Source: Pseudomonas yangonensis
GTDB taxonomy: Bacteria > Pseudomonadota > Gammaproteobacteria > Pseudomonadales > Pseudomonadaceae
Length of the DNA: 64,000 nt
NCBI RefSeq assembly: GCF_009932725.1
Contig: NZ_BLJU01000018.1
Coordinates: 62,001-126,000 of the forward strand
Direction: 5' to 3'
The first letter of the stretch is position 1, and every line of letters starts with the position of its first letter. The translations under genes and the position numbers were made by a program. This document shows, piece by piece, positions 54,317 through 63,246 of the stretch. Below the pieces are notes generated by a model that ran no database searches, had not been told where the DNA came from, and worked only from the letters and a program-made list of their open reading frames with translations.

Positions 54317-54385
54317 GGTCATCTCCTTATCTCTTGTTCTAGGTGCGTGGCCAGACAGCAATCCGGCAACCACGCCAACCAACCG

Positions 54386-54405
54386 CCGGATTGCATCCGG
54401 GCTAC
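54386..54405 (-). repeat. CCGGAT...ATCCGG repeat, copy 2
   Basis: CCGGATTGCATCCGGGCTAC, 19 of 20 bases identical to 50402-50421, between prpB and prpC. Confidence 0.65.
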
Positions 54406-54409
54406 AGCC

Positions 54410-55297
54410 TTATTTCTTGCCGGCGGCAAACAGCGCGTCGAGCTTCTGCTCGAAGGCGTGGTAGCCGATACGGTCGTACAGCTCGGCGCGGGTCTGCATC
54501 AGCTCGATCACGTCCTTCTGGTGGCCGTTCTGGCGGATCGAGGTGTAGACACTTTCTGCCGCCTTGTTCGCCGCGCGGAACGCCGACAGCGGGTAAAGCT
54601 GGATGGCCACCCCGACCGAAGCCAGCTCCTCGCGGGTGAACAGCGGCGTGGCACCGAATTCGGTGATATTGGCCAGCACCGGCACCTTCAACGCCTCGAC
54701 GAAGCGCTTGTAAGTGGGCAGATCGTAGGCCGCCTCGGCGAAGATGCCATCGGCACCGGCCTCGACGTAGGCCTGGCAACGCTCGATGGCGGCGTCCACA
54801 CCCTCGGCCTGGATCGCATCGGTGCGGGCGATGAGGAAGAAGTCCGGGTCGGTCTTGGCGTCAGCAGCAGCGCGCACGCGATCGCACATTTCCTCGGTGG
54901 AAACGATTTCCTTGCCCGGACGGTGACCGCAACGCTTGGCACCGACCTGGTCTTCGATATGCGCAGCGGCGGCGCCAGCCTTGATCAGGTTCTTGACGGT
55001 GCGCTCGATGTTGAAGGCCGAAGGTCCGAAGCCGGTGTCGATGTCTACCAGCAGCGGCAGGTCGCAGACATCGGTAATGCGGCGTACGTCGGTGAGCACG
55101 TCATCGAGGGTATTGATACCCAGGTCCGGCAGCCCGAGCGAGCCGGCCGCGACACCACCACCGGACAGGTAGATGGCACGAAAGCCTGCGCGCTTGGCCA
55201 GCAGCGCATGGTTGGCGTTGATCGCGCCGATTACCTGCAGCGGTTGCTCTTCGGCGAGGGCCTGGCGGAAGCGCTGGCCGGCGGAAAGCTGAGTCAT
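54410..55297 (-). CDS. prpB: Methylisocitrate lyase
   Basis: 295 residues. ICL-family fold with K-R-C-G-H (active-site Cys), E-D-Q-V-G-A and D-I-D-T-G-F-G. Splits 2-methylisocitrate to pyruvate and succinate. Start overlaps the regulator's stop by four bases, so regulator and enzyme are coupled. Confidence 0.96.
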   Translation of the reverse strand: MTQLSAGQRFRQALAEEQPLQVIGAINANHALLAKRAGFRAIYLSGGGVAAGSLGLPDLGINTLDDVLTDVRRITDVCDLPLLVDIDTGFGPSAFNIERTVKNLIKAGAAAAHIEDQVGAKRCGHRPGKEIVSTEEMCDRVRAAADAKTDPDFFLIARTDAIQAEGVDAAIERCQAYVEAGADGIFAEAAYDLPTYKRFVEALKVPVLANITEFGATPLFTREELASVGVAIQLYPLSAFRAANKAAESVYTSIRQNGHQKDVIELMQTRAELYDRIGYHAFEQKLDALFAAGKK

Positions 55298-56016
55298 GTA
55301 TCACCTCGGGGCTTGGATGAAGTGGCGAGCGCTTCCTTGTAGTGGCGCTCGATATTGCGCTTGGAGGCGCCGATGTGGCGGCGCATCAGCAGTTCGGCCA
55401 GTTCGCCGTCACGTTCGGCGATGGCATCGAGAATGCGGTGATGTTCGGCGAAGGCCTGGTGCGGCCGATTGGGCGTGGCGGAGAACTGCAGACGGTACAT
55501 GCGCACCAGCTGGTAGAGCTCGTCACACAGCAGTTTGGCCAGGGTGCGGTTACCGCTGCCCTGGATGATCCGGTAGTGGAAGTCGAAGTCGCCTTCCTGC
55601 TGGTAGTAGCCGACGCCCGCCTTGAAGGCGGCGTCCTGCTCGTGCAACTCCAGCACCCGGCGCAGCTCGTCGATCTCCTGCTGGGTCATGCGTTCGGCGG
55701 CCAGACGACAGGCCATGCCTTCGAGGGATTCGCGGATCTCGTACAGCTCTACCAGTTCGGCATGGCTGAGCGATACAACGCGCGCGCCCACATGCGGCAC
55801 GCGCACCAGCAGCTTCTGCCCTTCCAGGCGATGGATCGCCTCACGCAACGGGCCGCGGCTGATGCCGTAGGTACGCGCCAACTCAGGCTCGGAGATCTTG
55901 CTGCCGGGGGCGATATCACCTTTGACGATGGCAGCCTGGATCAGGCGGAAAACATGTTCGGAAAGTGTTTCCGAATCCACCTGAGGCGATGTGGGCGCTT
56001 CCGATTCAAGCAGCAT
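55294..56016 (-). CDS. GntR-family regulator of the methylcitrate operon
   Basis: 240 residues. N-terminal winged helix (about 20-85: P-E-L-A-R-T-Y-G-I-S-R-G-P-L-R-E-A-I) and a FadR-type FCD domain (H-Y-R-I-I-Q-G-S-G-N-R-T-L and a metal-binding His array). First gene of the operon. The ATG at 56016 is used; a TTG at 56031 is possible, which would put an operator copy inside the gene. Control by propionate-derived metabolites is inferred; enterobacterial PrpR is of a different, sigma-54-linked family. Confidence 0.9.
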   Translation of the reverse strand: MLLESEAPTSPQVDSETLSEHVFRLIQAAIVKGDIAPGSKISEPELARTYGISRGPLREAIHRLEGQKLLVRVPHVGARVVSLSHAELVELYEIRESLEGMACRLAAERMTQQEIDELRRVLELHEQDAAFKAGVGYYQQEGDFDFHYRIIQGSGNRTLAKLLCDELYQLVRMYRLQFSATPNRPHQAFAEHHRILDAIAERDGELAELLMRRHIGASKRNIERHYKEALATSSKPRGDT

Positions 56017-56017
56017 G

Positions 56018-56027
56018 ATTGTCGACA
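56018..56027. promoter_or_regulatory. Candidate GntR operator 1
   Basis: ATTGTCGACA, immediately upstream of the regulator ATG; shares ATTGTCGACA with the palindrome at 56091. Confidence 0.65.
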
Positions 56028-56090
56028 CCAAGAGCTTTCAGTGGCAACAAAACTACGCCACAAAGCCAAAATCGTCAAAGCCGACCAAAG

Positions 56091-56104
56091 TATTGTCGAC
56101 AATA
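56091..56104. promoter_or_regulatory. Candidate GntR operator 2
   Basis: TATTGTCGACAATA, a perfect 14-base palindrome 75 bases upstream of the regulator. The centres of the two copies are 74 bases apart, about seven helical turns. Confidence 0.75.
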
Positions 56105-56320
56105 TTTTATGAATGTCGAGCCAGTCGAGCCTTGACCTTACTTGCAGAAAGCTACATAACCTGCTGTTAGCACGGAAAATCCCCATGTTAGAATCCGCGC
56201 ACTTACGCCCGGCTAACGCCTTCTGCCATGCCTGCTAGACTTCCCGGCAGATAGTTATATGGCAGTCTGCCGCCAGACACTGTTGCTCACCCGCCCCTGG
56301 CAATACCTTCTCAAGGACAC

Positions 56321-56857
56321 ATGAGACTGAAACCCTTCTCCTTGTTGCTCTGCCTGCTGACCTTGTCCTGCCCGGCTCTGGCCATGGGCAAGTCGATCTA
56401 TGGCCTGAACGAATACATTCACATAGAGGAACTGGACCTGCAGGTAGCCGCCAAGCTCGACACCGGCGCCAAGACGGCGTCCCTCAGCGCCCGCGACATC
56501 AAACGCTTCAAGCGTGACGGAGAAACCTGGGTGCGTTTCGTGCTGGCCATCGATGACGCTCACGAGCGAACCATCGAGCGTCCGCTGGCGCGCATCAGCA
56601 AGATCAAACGCCGGGCAGGCGACTTCGATCCCGAAGAAGACAAGACTTATACGGCACGCCCGGTAATCGACCTTGAACTGTGCATGGGGCAAACCCTGCG
56701 CACGATCGAAGTGAACTTGACCGACCGAAGCGCATTCCAATACCCGCTTTTGATCGGCTCCGAAGCGCTCAAGCACTTCGAAGCCATGGTCGATCCAAGC
56801 CTTAAATACGCGGCCGGCAAACCCGACTGCACCGACGACGCAACCCCTGGCGAGTAA
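56321..56857 (+). CDS. Retropepsin-like zinc protease (PF05618 type)
   Basis: 178 residues with a signal peptide (L-L-L-C-L-L-T-L-S-C-P-A-L-A-M-G). The active core is A-K-L-D-T-G-A-K-T-A-S-L-S-A, the D-T-G-A motif of the ATP-dependent zinc protease family, followed by the strands of a pepsin-like half. Five bases before the next gene. Members are secreted or periplasmic; relatives (RimB) act with RimK-type ligases. Confidence 0.9.
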   Translation: MRLKPFSLLLCLLTLSCPALAMGKSIYGLNEYIHIEELDLQVAAKLDTGAKTASLSARDIKRFKRDGETWVRFVLAIDDAHERTIERPLARISKIKRRAGDFDPEEDKTYTARPVIDLELCMGQTLRTIEVNLTDRSAFQYPLLIGSEALKHFEAMVDPSLKYAAGKPDCTDDATPGE

Positions 56858-56862
56858 TTCCC

Positions 56863-58389
56863 ATGCGCTCTCTGAACCTGCATCTGAAAGTCCTGATCAC
56901 CCTGCTGGTGACTCTGGGCGTTCTGATTACGGCATACCAAATCTTCATCCTCGGCATCCCGGTGACCGAAGACGAGACCGACGATCTGTGGAACATCGAC
57001 GCCAAGGTCGAATTTCAGGCGACCCCGCGCGAGCCGGTGAAACTGCAGATGTTCGTGCCGCCGCTGAACCAGGATTACGTGAGCCTCAACGAGAGCTTCA
57101 TCTCCAACAACTATGGCGTCAGCGTCAACCGTGTCGACGGCAACCGCCGCGTCACCTGGTCGGCCCGTCGCGCCAGCGGCAAGCAGACCCTCTACTATCG
57201 CCTGGTCCTGACCAAGCGTTACAGCGGTGAGCAGCCACCCGCCAAAGGCCCGATCTTCCGTGACAGCCTGCCGGTAGAAGGCCCCGAGAAAATTGCCGCA
57301 GAAGCATTGCTCGCGCCGATCCGCCAGCACTCGGCGGATGTCGAGACCTTCATCAGCGAAACCATCAAGCGCGCCAACAACGTCAACGACGACAACGTCA
57401 AGCTGCTGCTGGGCGGCGACGCATCCACCGCCAACAAGGCCAAGGTAGTCGACCTGTTGCTGTCCATCGCCCACGTACCGATGGAGCGCGTGCACACCAT
57501 TCGCCTGCAGGCCGAGGTCGCGCAGTCGCCCGAGCTGTGGCTGCGCAGCTTCAACGGCCAGAAATGGCTCTACTTCAACCCGGAGACCGGCGAGCAAGGG
57601 CTGCCGGCCGATCGTCTGGTGTGGTGGATAGGTGACGAAGAGCTGGTCAGCCTCGAGGGCGGGCGCCAGGCACAAGTCAGCTTCAGCCTGAACAACAGCG
57701 AGATGAACGCCATCCGCCTGGCCAAGCTGACCGACGAGAACACCGACGCCAGCTTCCTCGAATACTCGCTGTACGGCCTGCCGCTGCAGACCCAGCAGAC
57801 CTTCATGATCATGGTCATGATCCCGATCGGCGTGCTGGTCATCCTCATCCTGCGCAACCTCGGCGGCCTGCAGACCCTGGGCACTTTCACCCCGGTACTG
57901 ATCGCCCTGGCCTTCCGCGAAACCCAGCTGGGCTTCGGCATCTTCCTGTTCACCGTGATCACCACGCTCGGCCTCTCGCTACGCTCCTATCTGGAGCACC
58001 TGAAGCTGCAGATGCTGCCGCGCCTGTCGGTGGTGCTGACCTTCGTCGTGGTGCTGATCGCCGCCATCAGCCTGTTCAGCCACAAGCTGGGCCTGGAGCG
58101 CGGTCTGTCGGTAGCGCTGTTCCCGATGGTGATTTTGACCATGACCATCGAACGCCTGTCGATCACCTGGGAAGAACGCGGCGGCAGCCATGCCTTCAAG
58201 GTCGCCATCGGCACCCTGTTCGCCGCCACCATCGCGCACCTGCTGATGATGGTTCCGGAGCTGGTGTACTTCGTGTTCACCTTCCCGGCGGTCCTGCTGA
58301 TCCTGGTGGGTTTCATGCTGGCGATGGGTCGTTACCGCGGCTACCGCCTGACCGAGCTGTTCCGCTTCAAAGCCTTCCTCAAGGACTAA
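56863..58389 (+). CDS. Inactive transglutaminase domain fused to seven membrane helices
   Basis: 508 residues. One membrane helix (about 8-28), a periplasmic transglutaminase-like domain without the Cys-His-Asp triad (about 50-300), then seven membrane helices (about 310-500). It sits between a protease and an ATP-grasp ligase with gaps of five and four bases, a conserved trio. Probably the membrane scaffold of the system. Confidence 0.92.
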   Translation: MRSLNLHLKVLITLLVTLGVLITAYQIFILGIPVTEDETDDLWNIDAKVEFQATPREPVKLQMFVPPLNQDYVSLNESFISNNYGVSVNRVDGNRRVTWSARRASGKQTLYYRLVLTKRYSGEQPPAKGPIFRDSLPVEGPEKIAAEALLAPIRQHSADVETFISETIKRANNVNDDNVKLLLGGDASTANKAKVVDLLLSIAHVPMERVHTIRLQAEVAQSPELWLRSFNGQKWLYFNPETGEQGLPADRLVWWIGDEELVSLEGGRQAQVSFSLNNSEMNAIRLAKLTDENTDASFLEYSLYGLPLQTQQTFMIMVMIPIGVLVILILRNLGGLQTLGTFTPVLIALAFRETQLGFGIFLFTVITTLGLSLRSYLEHLKLQMLPRLSVVLTFVVVLIAAISLFSHKLGLERGLSVALFPMVILTMTIERLSITWEERGGSHAFKVAIGTLFAATIAHLLMMVPELVYFVFTFPAVLLILVGFMLAMGRYRGYRLTELFRFKAFLKD

Positions 58390-58393
58390 GACC

Positions 58394-59380
58394 ATGTTCG
58401 GCCTGATCAAGACGTGGAAGGCCCTTGAAGCCAAAGGCATCATGGGCATCAACCGACGCAACGCGGACTACGTGCTGAAGTACAACAAACGGCACCTGTA
58501 CCCGATCGTCGACGACAAGATCATCACCAAGGAGCGGGCCATCGAGGCCGGCATCGATGTGCCGGAACTGTACGGCATCATCGAAACCGAGAAGGAGATC
58601 GACAAGCTCGACGAGATCATCGCCGGGCGCACTGACTTCGTCATCAAGCCGGCGCAGGGCGCCGGTGGCGACGGCATCATGGTCGTCGCCGACCGTTTCG
58701 AGGATCGCTTCAAGACGGTTTCCGGCAAGATCGTCAGCCATGAGGAGCTGGAGCAGCAGATTTCCAGCATCCTTTCCGGCCTGTACTCACTCGGTGGCCA
58801 CCGTGACCGCGCGCTGATCGAGTACCGCGTGACACCGGATACCATCTTCAAGAGCATCAGTTACGAAGGCGTGCCGGATATCCGCATCATCGTGCTGATG
58901 GGTTACCCGGTGATGGCCATGCTACGTCTGCCGACGCGCCAGTCCAACGGCAAGGCCAACCTGCACCAGGGCGCCATCGGCGTGGGTGTGGATCTGGCCA
59001 CCGGCGTAACCCTGCGCGGCACCTGGCTGAACAACAAGATCAGCAAGCACCCGGACACCACCAACGCGGTGGACGGTGTGCAACTGCCGAACTGGGACGG
59101 CTTCATGAAACTCGCCGCCGGCTGTTACGAGTTGTGCGGCCTGGGTTACATCGGTGTGGACATGGTGCTGGACCAGGACAAGGGCCCGCTGATTCTTGAG
59201 CTCAACGCCCGCCCCGGCCTGAATATCCAGATCGCCAACGACTGCGGTCTGACCCATCGCGCCCACGCCGTGGAAGCCCGCCTGGAAGAACTGAAAGCCA
59301 AGGGCATTCAGGAAGACGCCGAGGAGCGCGTGCGTTTCTCGCAGGAGCTGTTTGGCCATATCGTCAGCAAGGAAGTCTGA
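58394..59380 (+). CDS. RimK-like ATP-grasp ligase
   Basis: 328 residues. ATP-grasp features: V-I-K-P-A-Q-G-A-G-G-D-G-I, Q-G-A-I-G-V-G-V-D-L-A-T-G and L-E-L-N-A-R-P-G-L-N-I-Q-I. Annotated in homologues as alpha-L-glutamate ligase-like; would join an amino acid to a carboxylate. No signal peptide, so cytoplasmic. Last gene of the trio; the substrate is unknown. Confidence 0.92.
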   Translation: MFGLIKTWKALEAKGIMGINRRNADYVLKYNKRHLYPIVDDKIITKERAIEAGIDVPELYGIIETEKEIDKLDEIIAGRTDFVIKPAQGAGGDGIMVVADRFEDRFKTVSGKIVSHEELEQQISSILSGLYSLGGHRDRALIEYRVTPDTIFKSISYEGVPDIRIIVLMGYPVMAMLRLPTRQSNGKANLHQGAIGVGVDLATGVTLRGTWLNNKISKHPDTTNAVDGVQLPNWDGFMKLAAGCYELCGLGYIGVDMVLDQDKGPLILELNARPGLNIQIANDCGLTHRAHAVEARLEELKAKGIQEDAEERVRFSQELFGHIVSKEV

Positions 59381-59401
59381 CACTCGGCTACCGTTAGCGT
59401 C

Positions 59402-59426
59402 GCGCCAGGTCGCCCCGACCTGGCGC
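59402..59426. terminator. Hairpin between convergent operons
   Basis: GCGCCAGGTCG (59402-59412) pairs with CGACCTGGCGC (59416-59426). There is no T-run, so termination by this hairpin is only possible. Confidence 0.45.
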
Positions 59427-59439
59427 GCCCAAGACTGGC

Positions 59440-60591
59440 TCAACGCACGATCGCCAGCTCGAACGCCCCTTCGTCCGCATGCGCATGCCGCTGCATGCCC
59501 GCCGCATCCACTGCCAGATCCTGCAACGGCCGCTTGAACGGTTTGTTGTCCAGCGTCTGCAGGCTTCGATCCTCATCAGTAGTGATCAGCAGTACATAGC
59601 GCTCGCCACGTTCAGCGCGCACCTGCACCGTGCCCTCGATGAAGGCGTAGCGGTACCAGGTTTCCGGGTGCAGCTGATACACCGCGTCGCTGACCAGGCG
59701 CGTTGGCCGCTTGGCCTCATCGAGAAACAGCAGCGACGGATAGACCACCTGGCGGTTGGCGAAACTGCGCACACGCAATCCATAGCTTTGCCGCGACGCC
59801 GGCAGTTTCAATGCTGCGTAGTAACTGCGCCCCATGGGAAAGTCGAAGCTGGGCGAGAAACGATCCAGCTCTTCGTAGCGTGGCTCCTGTGCCGACAGCA
59901 CGCTGAAGTCACTATCGCGCAACTGCCCGCAGCAGCGGAGCGACAACTCGCTATACAGGTTGTCGCCGCGCGCCTGGCTGCCCTCGAGCAGCGCCTGCAT
60001 GGCTGCCGTTGGCTGGCCATCGAGCATCGGCAACGACGGCCTGCTGCCTTCGAATTCGATCTGCCGGCCCTCGCTGTAGCGCACCGATGAGGCCGTCTTG
60101 CTGGAAGCAGCTGCCCGCGGCTGGGCGGGTACCGGCGAATTGTGCGTCCTTCCCTGTTCGTCGACCCAGGTGTAATACGGGCTGTCGTAACTGGCGCGGG
60201 CAAATCCTCGCCCCTCCAGCACCGCCGAGTCGATGTACTCCCCTGCCCGCTCGCCGCTGGCCAGTACCTGATCGCGACCCGACGCACCGGCGACCTGAGC
60301 GCCGGCATAGAAACTGTTCTGCAGTTGGCCATTACCATCGACCCAGGTGAAATAGCGGCGCTTGCTCTCCCCCGTGCTTGGCGCACTGCCCGGCCAGGCA
60401 CCACCATCACCGAGCCGGGCCTGATCGCTTTGTTCGGCGCGGCGCTTGGCCTGGCTCTGCTGCTCGGCGAAACGGCTATCGACGAAGGTGTTGTGCACCC
60501 GTCCCAGATCATCGACCCAGGTCAGGTAACGGCTGCTGGCAGTGGCCTGTGCCAGGGGCAACAAGGCCAGGATGATCATCAGACTGCGCAT
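59440..60591 (-). CDS. Secreted protein with WVD repeats and MalM-like C-terminus
   Basis: 383 residues. Signal peptide (L-A-L-L-P-L-A-Q-A-T-A), three copies of W-V-D-x-x-G-x-x-(H/Q)-N (about 25, 84, 143: WVDDLGRVHN, WVDGNGQLQN, WVDEQGRTHN), resembling DUF4124 units, and a C-terminal all-beta part (R-Y-V-L-L-I-T-T-D-E-D) like MalM. C-C in S-L-R-C-C-G may be a disulfide. Function unknown; four bases after the FadL-type gene. Confidence 0.78.
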   Translation of the reverse strand: MRSLMIILALLPLAQATASSRYLTWVDDLGRVHNTFVDSRFAEQQSQAKRRAEQSDQARLGDGGAWPGSAPSTGESKRRYFTWVDGNGQLQNSFYAGAQVAGASGRDQVLASGERAGEYIDSAVLEGRGFARASYDSPYYTWVDEQGRTHNSPVPAQPRAAASSKTASSVRYSEGRQIEFEGSRPSLPMLDGQPTAAMQALLEGSQARGDNLYSELSLRCCGQLRDSDFSVLSAQEPRYEELDRFSPSFDFPMGRSYYAALKLPASRQSYGLRVRSFANRQVVYPSLLFLDEAKRPTRLVSDAVYQLHPETWYRYAFIEGTVQVRAERGERYVLLITTDEDRSLQTLDNKPFKRPLQDLAVDAAGMQRHAHADEGAFELAIVR

Positions 60592-60595
60592 CGCC

Positions 60596-62185
60596 TCAGA
60601 ACCTCGAGGTGTAGGTCATGGCGAAGATATAGGCCTTGACCGTGGTTTCGATATTGAGCCCGGCGTAGGGGTTGTAGACCAGGTTATCCAGCCCTTCGCA
60701 ACTGACGTTGCAGCTGCTGCCGGCGGGAATGCTCTGCTTGGAAACGAAGTAGTTGAAGCCGACATCGATGGTGGTGTCCTTGTCCCAGCGATAACCCAGG
60801 CCGAGACCATAGAGATCGGCATCGCCCACTGGTGCGAGCACGTCGGCCTTGTCCTTGGGAATGGCCGAGGGGCGGTACTCGTAGCCGGCACGCAGGGCCA
60901 GGCGATCATTGACGTCGTATTGCACGCCCACACCCCAGCTCCAGGTATCACGATACCCACGGTCGAGAATGATGCTGCGATCGGTGGCGTTGCCGCCGCC
61001 GAAGGTCTTGGCGATACGCAGCAGGTCGAGTTCGCGATCGAACTCGATCTCGAAGTTGTTCCAGTCGCTGTAGCCGACCCAGCGCAGATCCAGATTGAAC
61101 TGCCATTTATCGAAGGGACGAACCTTGATGCCGGTACTGAAAGCATCCGGATAGGTCAGTTTGAGCGAGGCGTTGCCGCTTTCCTCGTCTGCGCCATAGG
61201 GAAAGATCGGGCTGAGAATCTGACCGAACAGCGAGCCTTGCAGGCCGGACCAGAAGCCCGCCCAGTCCTCGGTATAGTCGACGCGGTACTTGCCCTTGAG
61301 ATTCATGCGCGCCTCGCTCTGGTAGGTCGCACCCCAGGCGAACCAGTCGGTCGGTTCCCAGAGAATGCCCAGGTTGTAGGTCGGCGACAGGCTCTGCTGC
61401 AGATCCAGGTCGAGGTTGGCCAGCGAGTCGAACGGGCCGATCTTGCCGCTGCAGACATTGATGAACGGCCCCGTGATCTCTTCCAGCCCCGGCAGGCAAA
61501 GTGCCTCGTTGAGAATACGGGTCAAACCAGTGAGCATGCCGGGGTTACGAAAGTCCTGGTTGAGCGCCACCGCCTGATGGGAAAACCCGATGGACAAGCC
61601 TACCGACAGCTCGTCATTGACCTGATAGGCCAGCGACGGTGAGAAATAGGTGATGCGCTGCAGCGATACCTGGCGCCCCTGAAAACGCCCTGGGTCGTCG
61701 TCGGAATCGCGCGAATAGCCCAGCGCCATGGGCGCGTATACGTTGGTAGCGAAGGTGAATTTCGAGCCTGGCGGGTTGATCGACAGGCCCGCCAGCGGCG
61801 CTACCAGAACCGGCAATTCAGTCATGCCGCCGACACCCGGCAGGTACATGGTCGGCGTCAGGGTGCGGCTGCTGGAGTTCTTGAAGGGGTCGTCGTCGAA
61901 CCCCATGAAGCCGTAGTCCTGCTTGGCGTCGAACTTGGCGCGGATGTCCATCACGCCGCTGAGCAGCTTGACCGTGGTCTGCCGCCCCTTGAGTTTGCTC
62001 AGCGCCGCCGGGTTGTAGTGCACGGCATCGATGCCGGTGAAATCGGCGGTGACGGCGTTGCCCATGGCCATGGCCTTGGGGTTGCCAATGGTCAGGTTGT
62101 TGGCCAGTTGCGCATGGACGGGCAGGACGCAGGCCGCGCCGAGCCCCACCAGCAGCAGAGCCTGCAGCTTGGCAAGATGAGTCAT
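60596..62185 (-). CDS. FadL/OmpP1-family outer-membrane transporter
   Basis: 529 residues. Signal peptide to about 25 (V-L-P-V-H-A), then A-M-G-N-A-V-T-A-D-F-T-G-I-D-A-V-H-Y-N-P-A-A-L, the FadL N-terminal hatch region, and a C-terminal barrel ending in aromatic F. Longer than typical FadL by about 80 residues in loops. Carries hydrophobic compounds across the outer membrane. 18 bases after the next upstream gene. Confidence 0.92.
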   Translation of the reverse strand: MTHLAKLQALLLVGLGAACVLPVHAQLANNLTIGNPKAMAMGNAVTADFTGIDAVHYNPAALSKLKGRQTTVKLLSGVMDIRAKFDAKQDYGFMGFDDDPFKNSSSRTLTPTMYLPGVGGMTELPVLVAPLAGLSINPPGSKFTFATNVYAPMALGYSRDSDDDPGRFQGRQVSLQRITYFSPSLAYQVNDELSVGLSIGFSHQAVALNQDFRNPGMLTGLTRILNEALCLPGLEEITGPFINVCSGKIGPFDSLANLDLDLQQSLSPTYNLGILWEPTDWFAWGATYQSEARMNLKGKYRVDYTEDWAGFWSGLQGSLFGQILSPIFPYGADEESGNASLKLTYPDAFSTGIKVRPFDKWQFNLDLRWVGYSDWNNFEIEFDRELDLLRIAKTFGGGNATDRSIILDRGYRDTWSWGVGVQYDVNDRLALRAGYEYRPSAIPKDKADVLAPVGDADLYGLGLGYRWDKDTTIDVGFNYFVSKQSIPAGSSCNVSCEGLDNLVYNPYAGLNIETTVKAYIFAMTYTSRF

Positions 62186-62203
62186 ATCAGGTTCGCTCGC
62201 TGC

Positions 62204-63208
62204 TTACTCGGCCTTGAGGCCCTTGATATCGAGGGGCATGGAGATCCCGAGCAGGACATCGGGCGAATCTTCGGTCATGCCGAACCCGGCATTGACGTTG
62301 ACGATGGTATTGGGTGCGGTGCGCAGGCCCAGGGAGAAGTTCATCACCGCACTGGTCTGCTCGTTACCCTCGAAGGTGGCATCGCTGAACTTGAATTTCG
62401 GCGCCAGGTTGTGGGCCATCTGGAATGAGGTGGCCAGGGACACGTCATAGGACAATGCATAGGCAAAGCCCATGCTCAGCGACAGGCTCGAGCCTGGGTC
62501 AACTTCTTCCAGCAAGCGCCCGCCGCGGACCTGATCGGCATCGCGGATGGGCAGGTTGTAGGTGTAACCAAGCGAGCCGAACAGCACCACGGGGTCGATC
62601 ACGTAGGACAGGTTGGCGCCGACGCCCAGGCTGTAGTAACCGTTGCCCGAGGCCAGGCCATTGTCCAGGCTGACGTCATAGGGGCTGTCCCCGGTCGGCA
62701 AGCCCAGGGTGGCGAACAGCGTAGTAACCGGCCGACCGCGTGCCGACGACCACGGCTGCCAGCGCAAACTGGCGGAGATATCGCCAAGGCTGTAGGTACT
62801 GAGGTCGCGCTCGGTGTCGTACTTGGCCAGAAACGGCACACGCATGCTGAAGGTAAGGTTGTCCCACACCCCGTAATCGAAGGTGAAGGAATTGGTGAAG
62901 GTGTGTTGCGCCTCGCTCTGACCGATCACGCTGTACACGTTCTGCCCGGTACGCACGGTCTGGATCTGCGTGTCGCGCAGCAGTGAGTAGTCGAAGCCGT
63001 AGGTCAGGGTACGCTCGCCCTTCTTGAGCAAGGTGTAGCTCTTCTCGGCTGCCTGGAAAACCTCCTCAAGCGCCTTGGCACTGTCGGCGTCGTCCTCCTT
63101 CTTGCTCAGCGCATCGCGCGCATCGTCGACCGTAGCCTCTTCGGCCATCAACGGCTGCGCCGCCACCAGCGTCAGCATGGCCAGCCATGCATACCCCCAA
63201 ACTCCCAT
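62204..63208 (-). CDS. Outer-membrane beta-barrel with N-terminal coil
   Basis: 334 residues. Signal peptide to A-A-Q-P-L-M-A, a helical acidic N-terminal coil (about 25-65: D-A-R-D-A-L-S-K-K-E-D-D-A-D-S-A-K-A-L-E-E) and a barrel with alternating strands ending in aromatic residues. It resembles phenol-degradation-type transporters and the coil-plus-barrel plan of FapF, the amyloid exporter. In an operon with a C39 peptidase, as in the fap locus. Function inferred only. Confidence 0.75.
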   Translation of the reverse strand: MGVWGYAWLAMLTLVAAQPLMAEEATVDDARDALSKKEDDADSAKALEEVFQAAEKSYTLLKKGERTLTYGFDYSLLRDTQIQTVRTGQNVYSVIGQSEAQHTFTNSFTFDYGVWDNLTFSMRVPFLAKYDTERDLSTYSLGDISASLRWQPWSSARGRPVTTLFATLGLPTGDSPYDVSLDNGLASGNGYYSLGVGANLSYVIDPVVLFGSLGYTYNLPIRDADQVRGGRLLEEVDPGSSLSLSMGFAYALSYDVSLATSFQMAHNLAPKFKFSDATFEGNEQTSAVMNFSLGLRTAPNTIVNVNAGFGMTEDSPDVLLGISMPLDIKGLKAE

Positions 63209-63246
63209 GACGCTATCCCCAGATCGTTATTGTTATGCCGGGCAAA

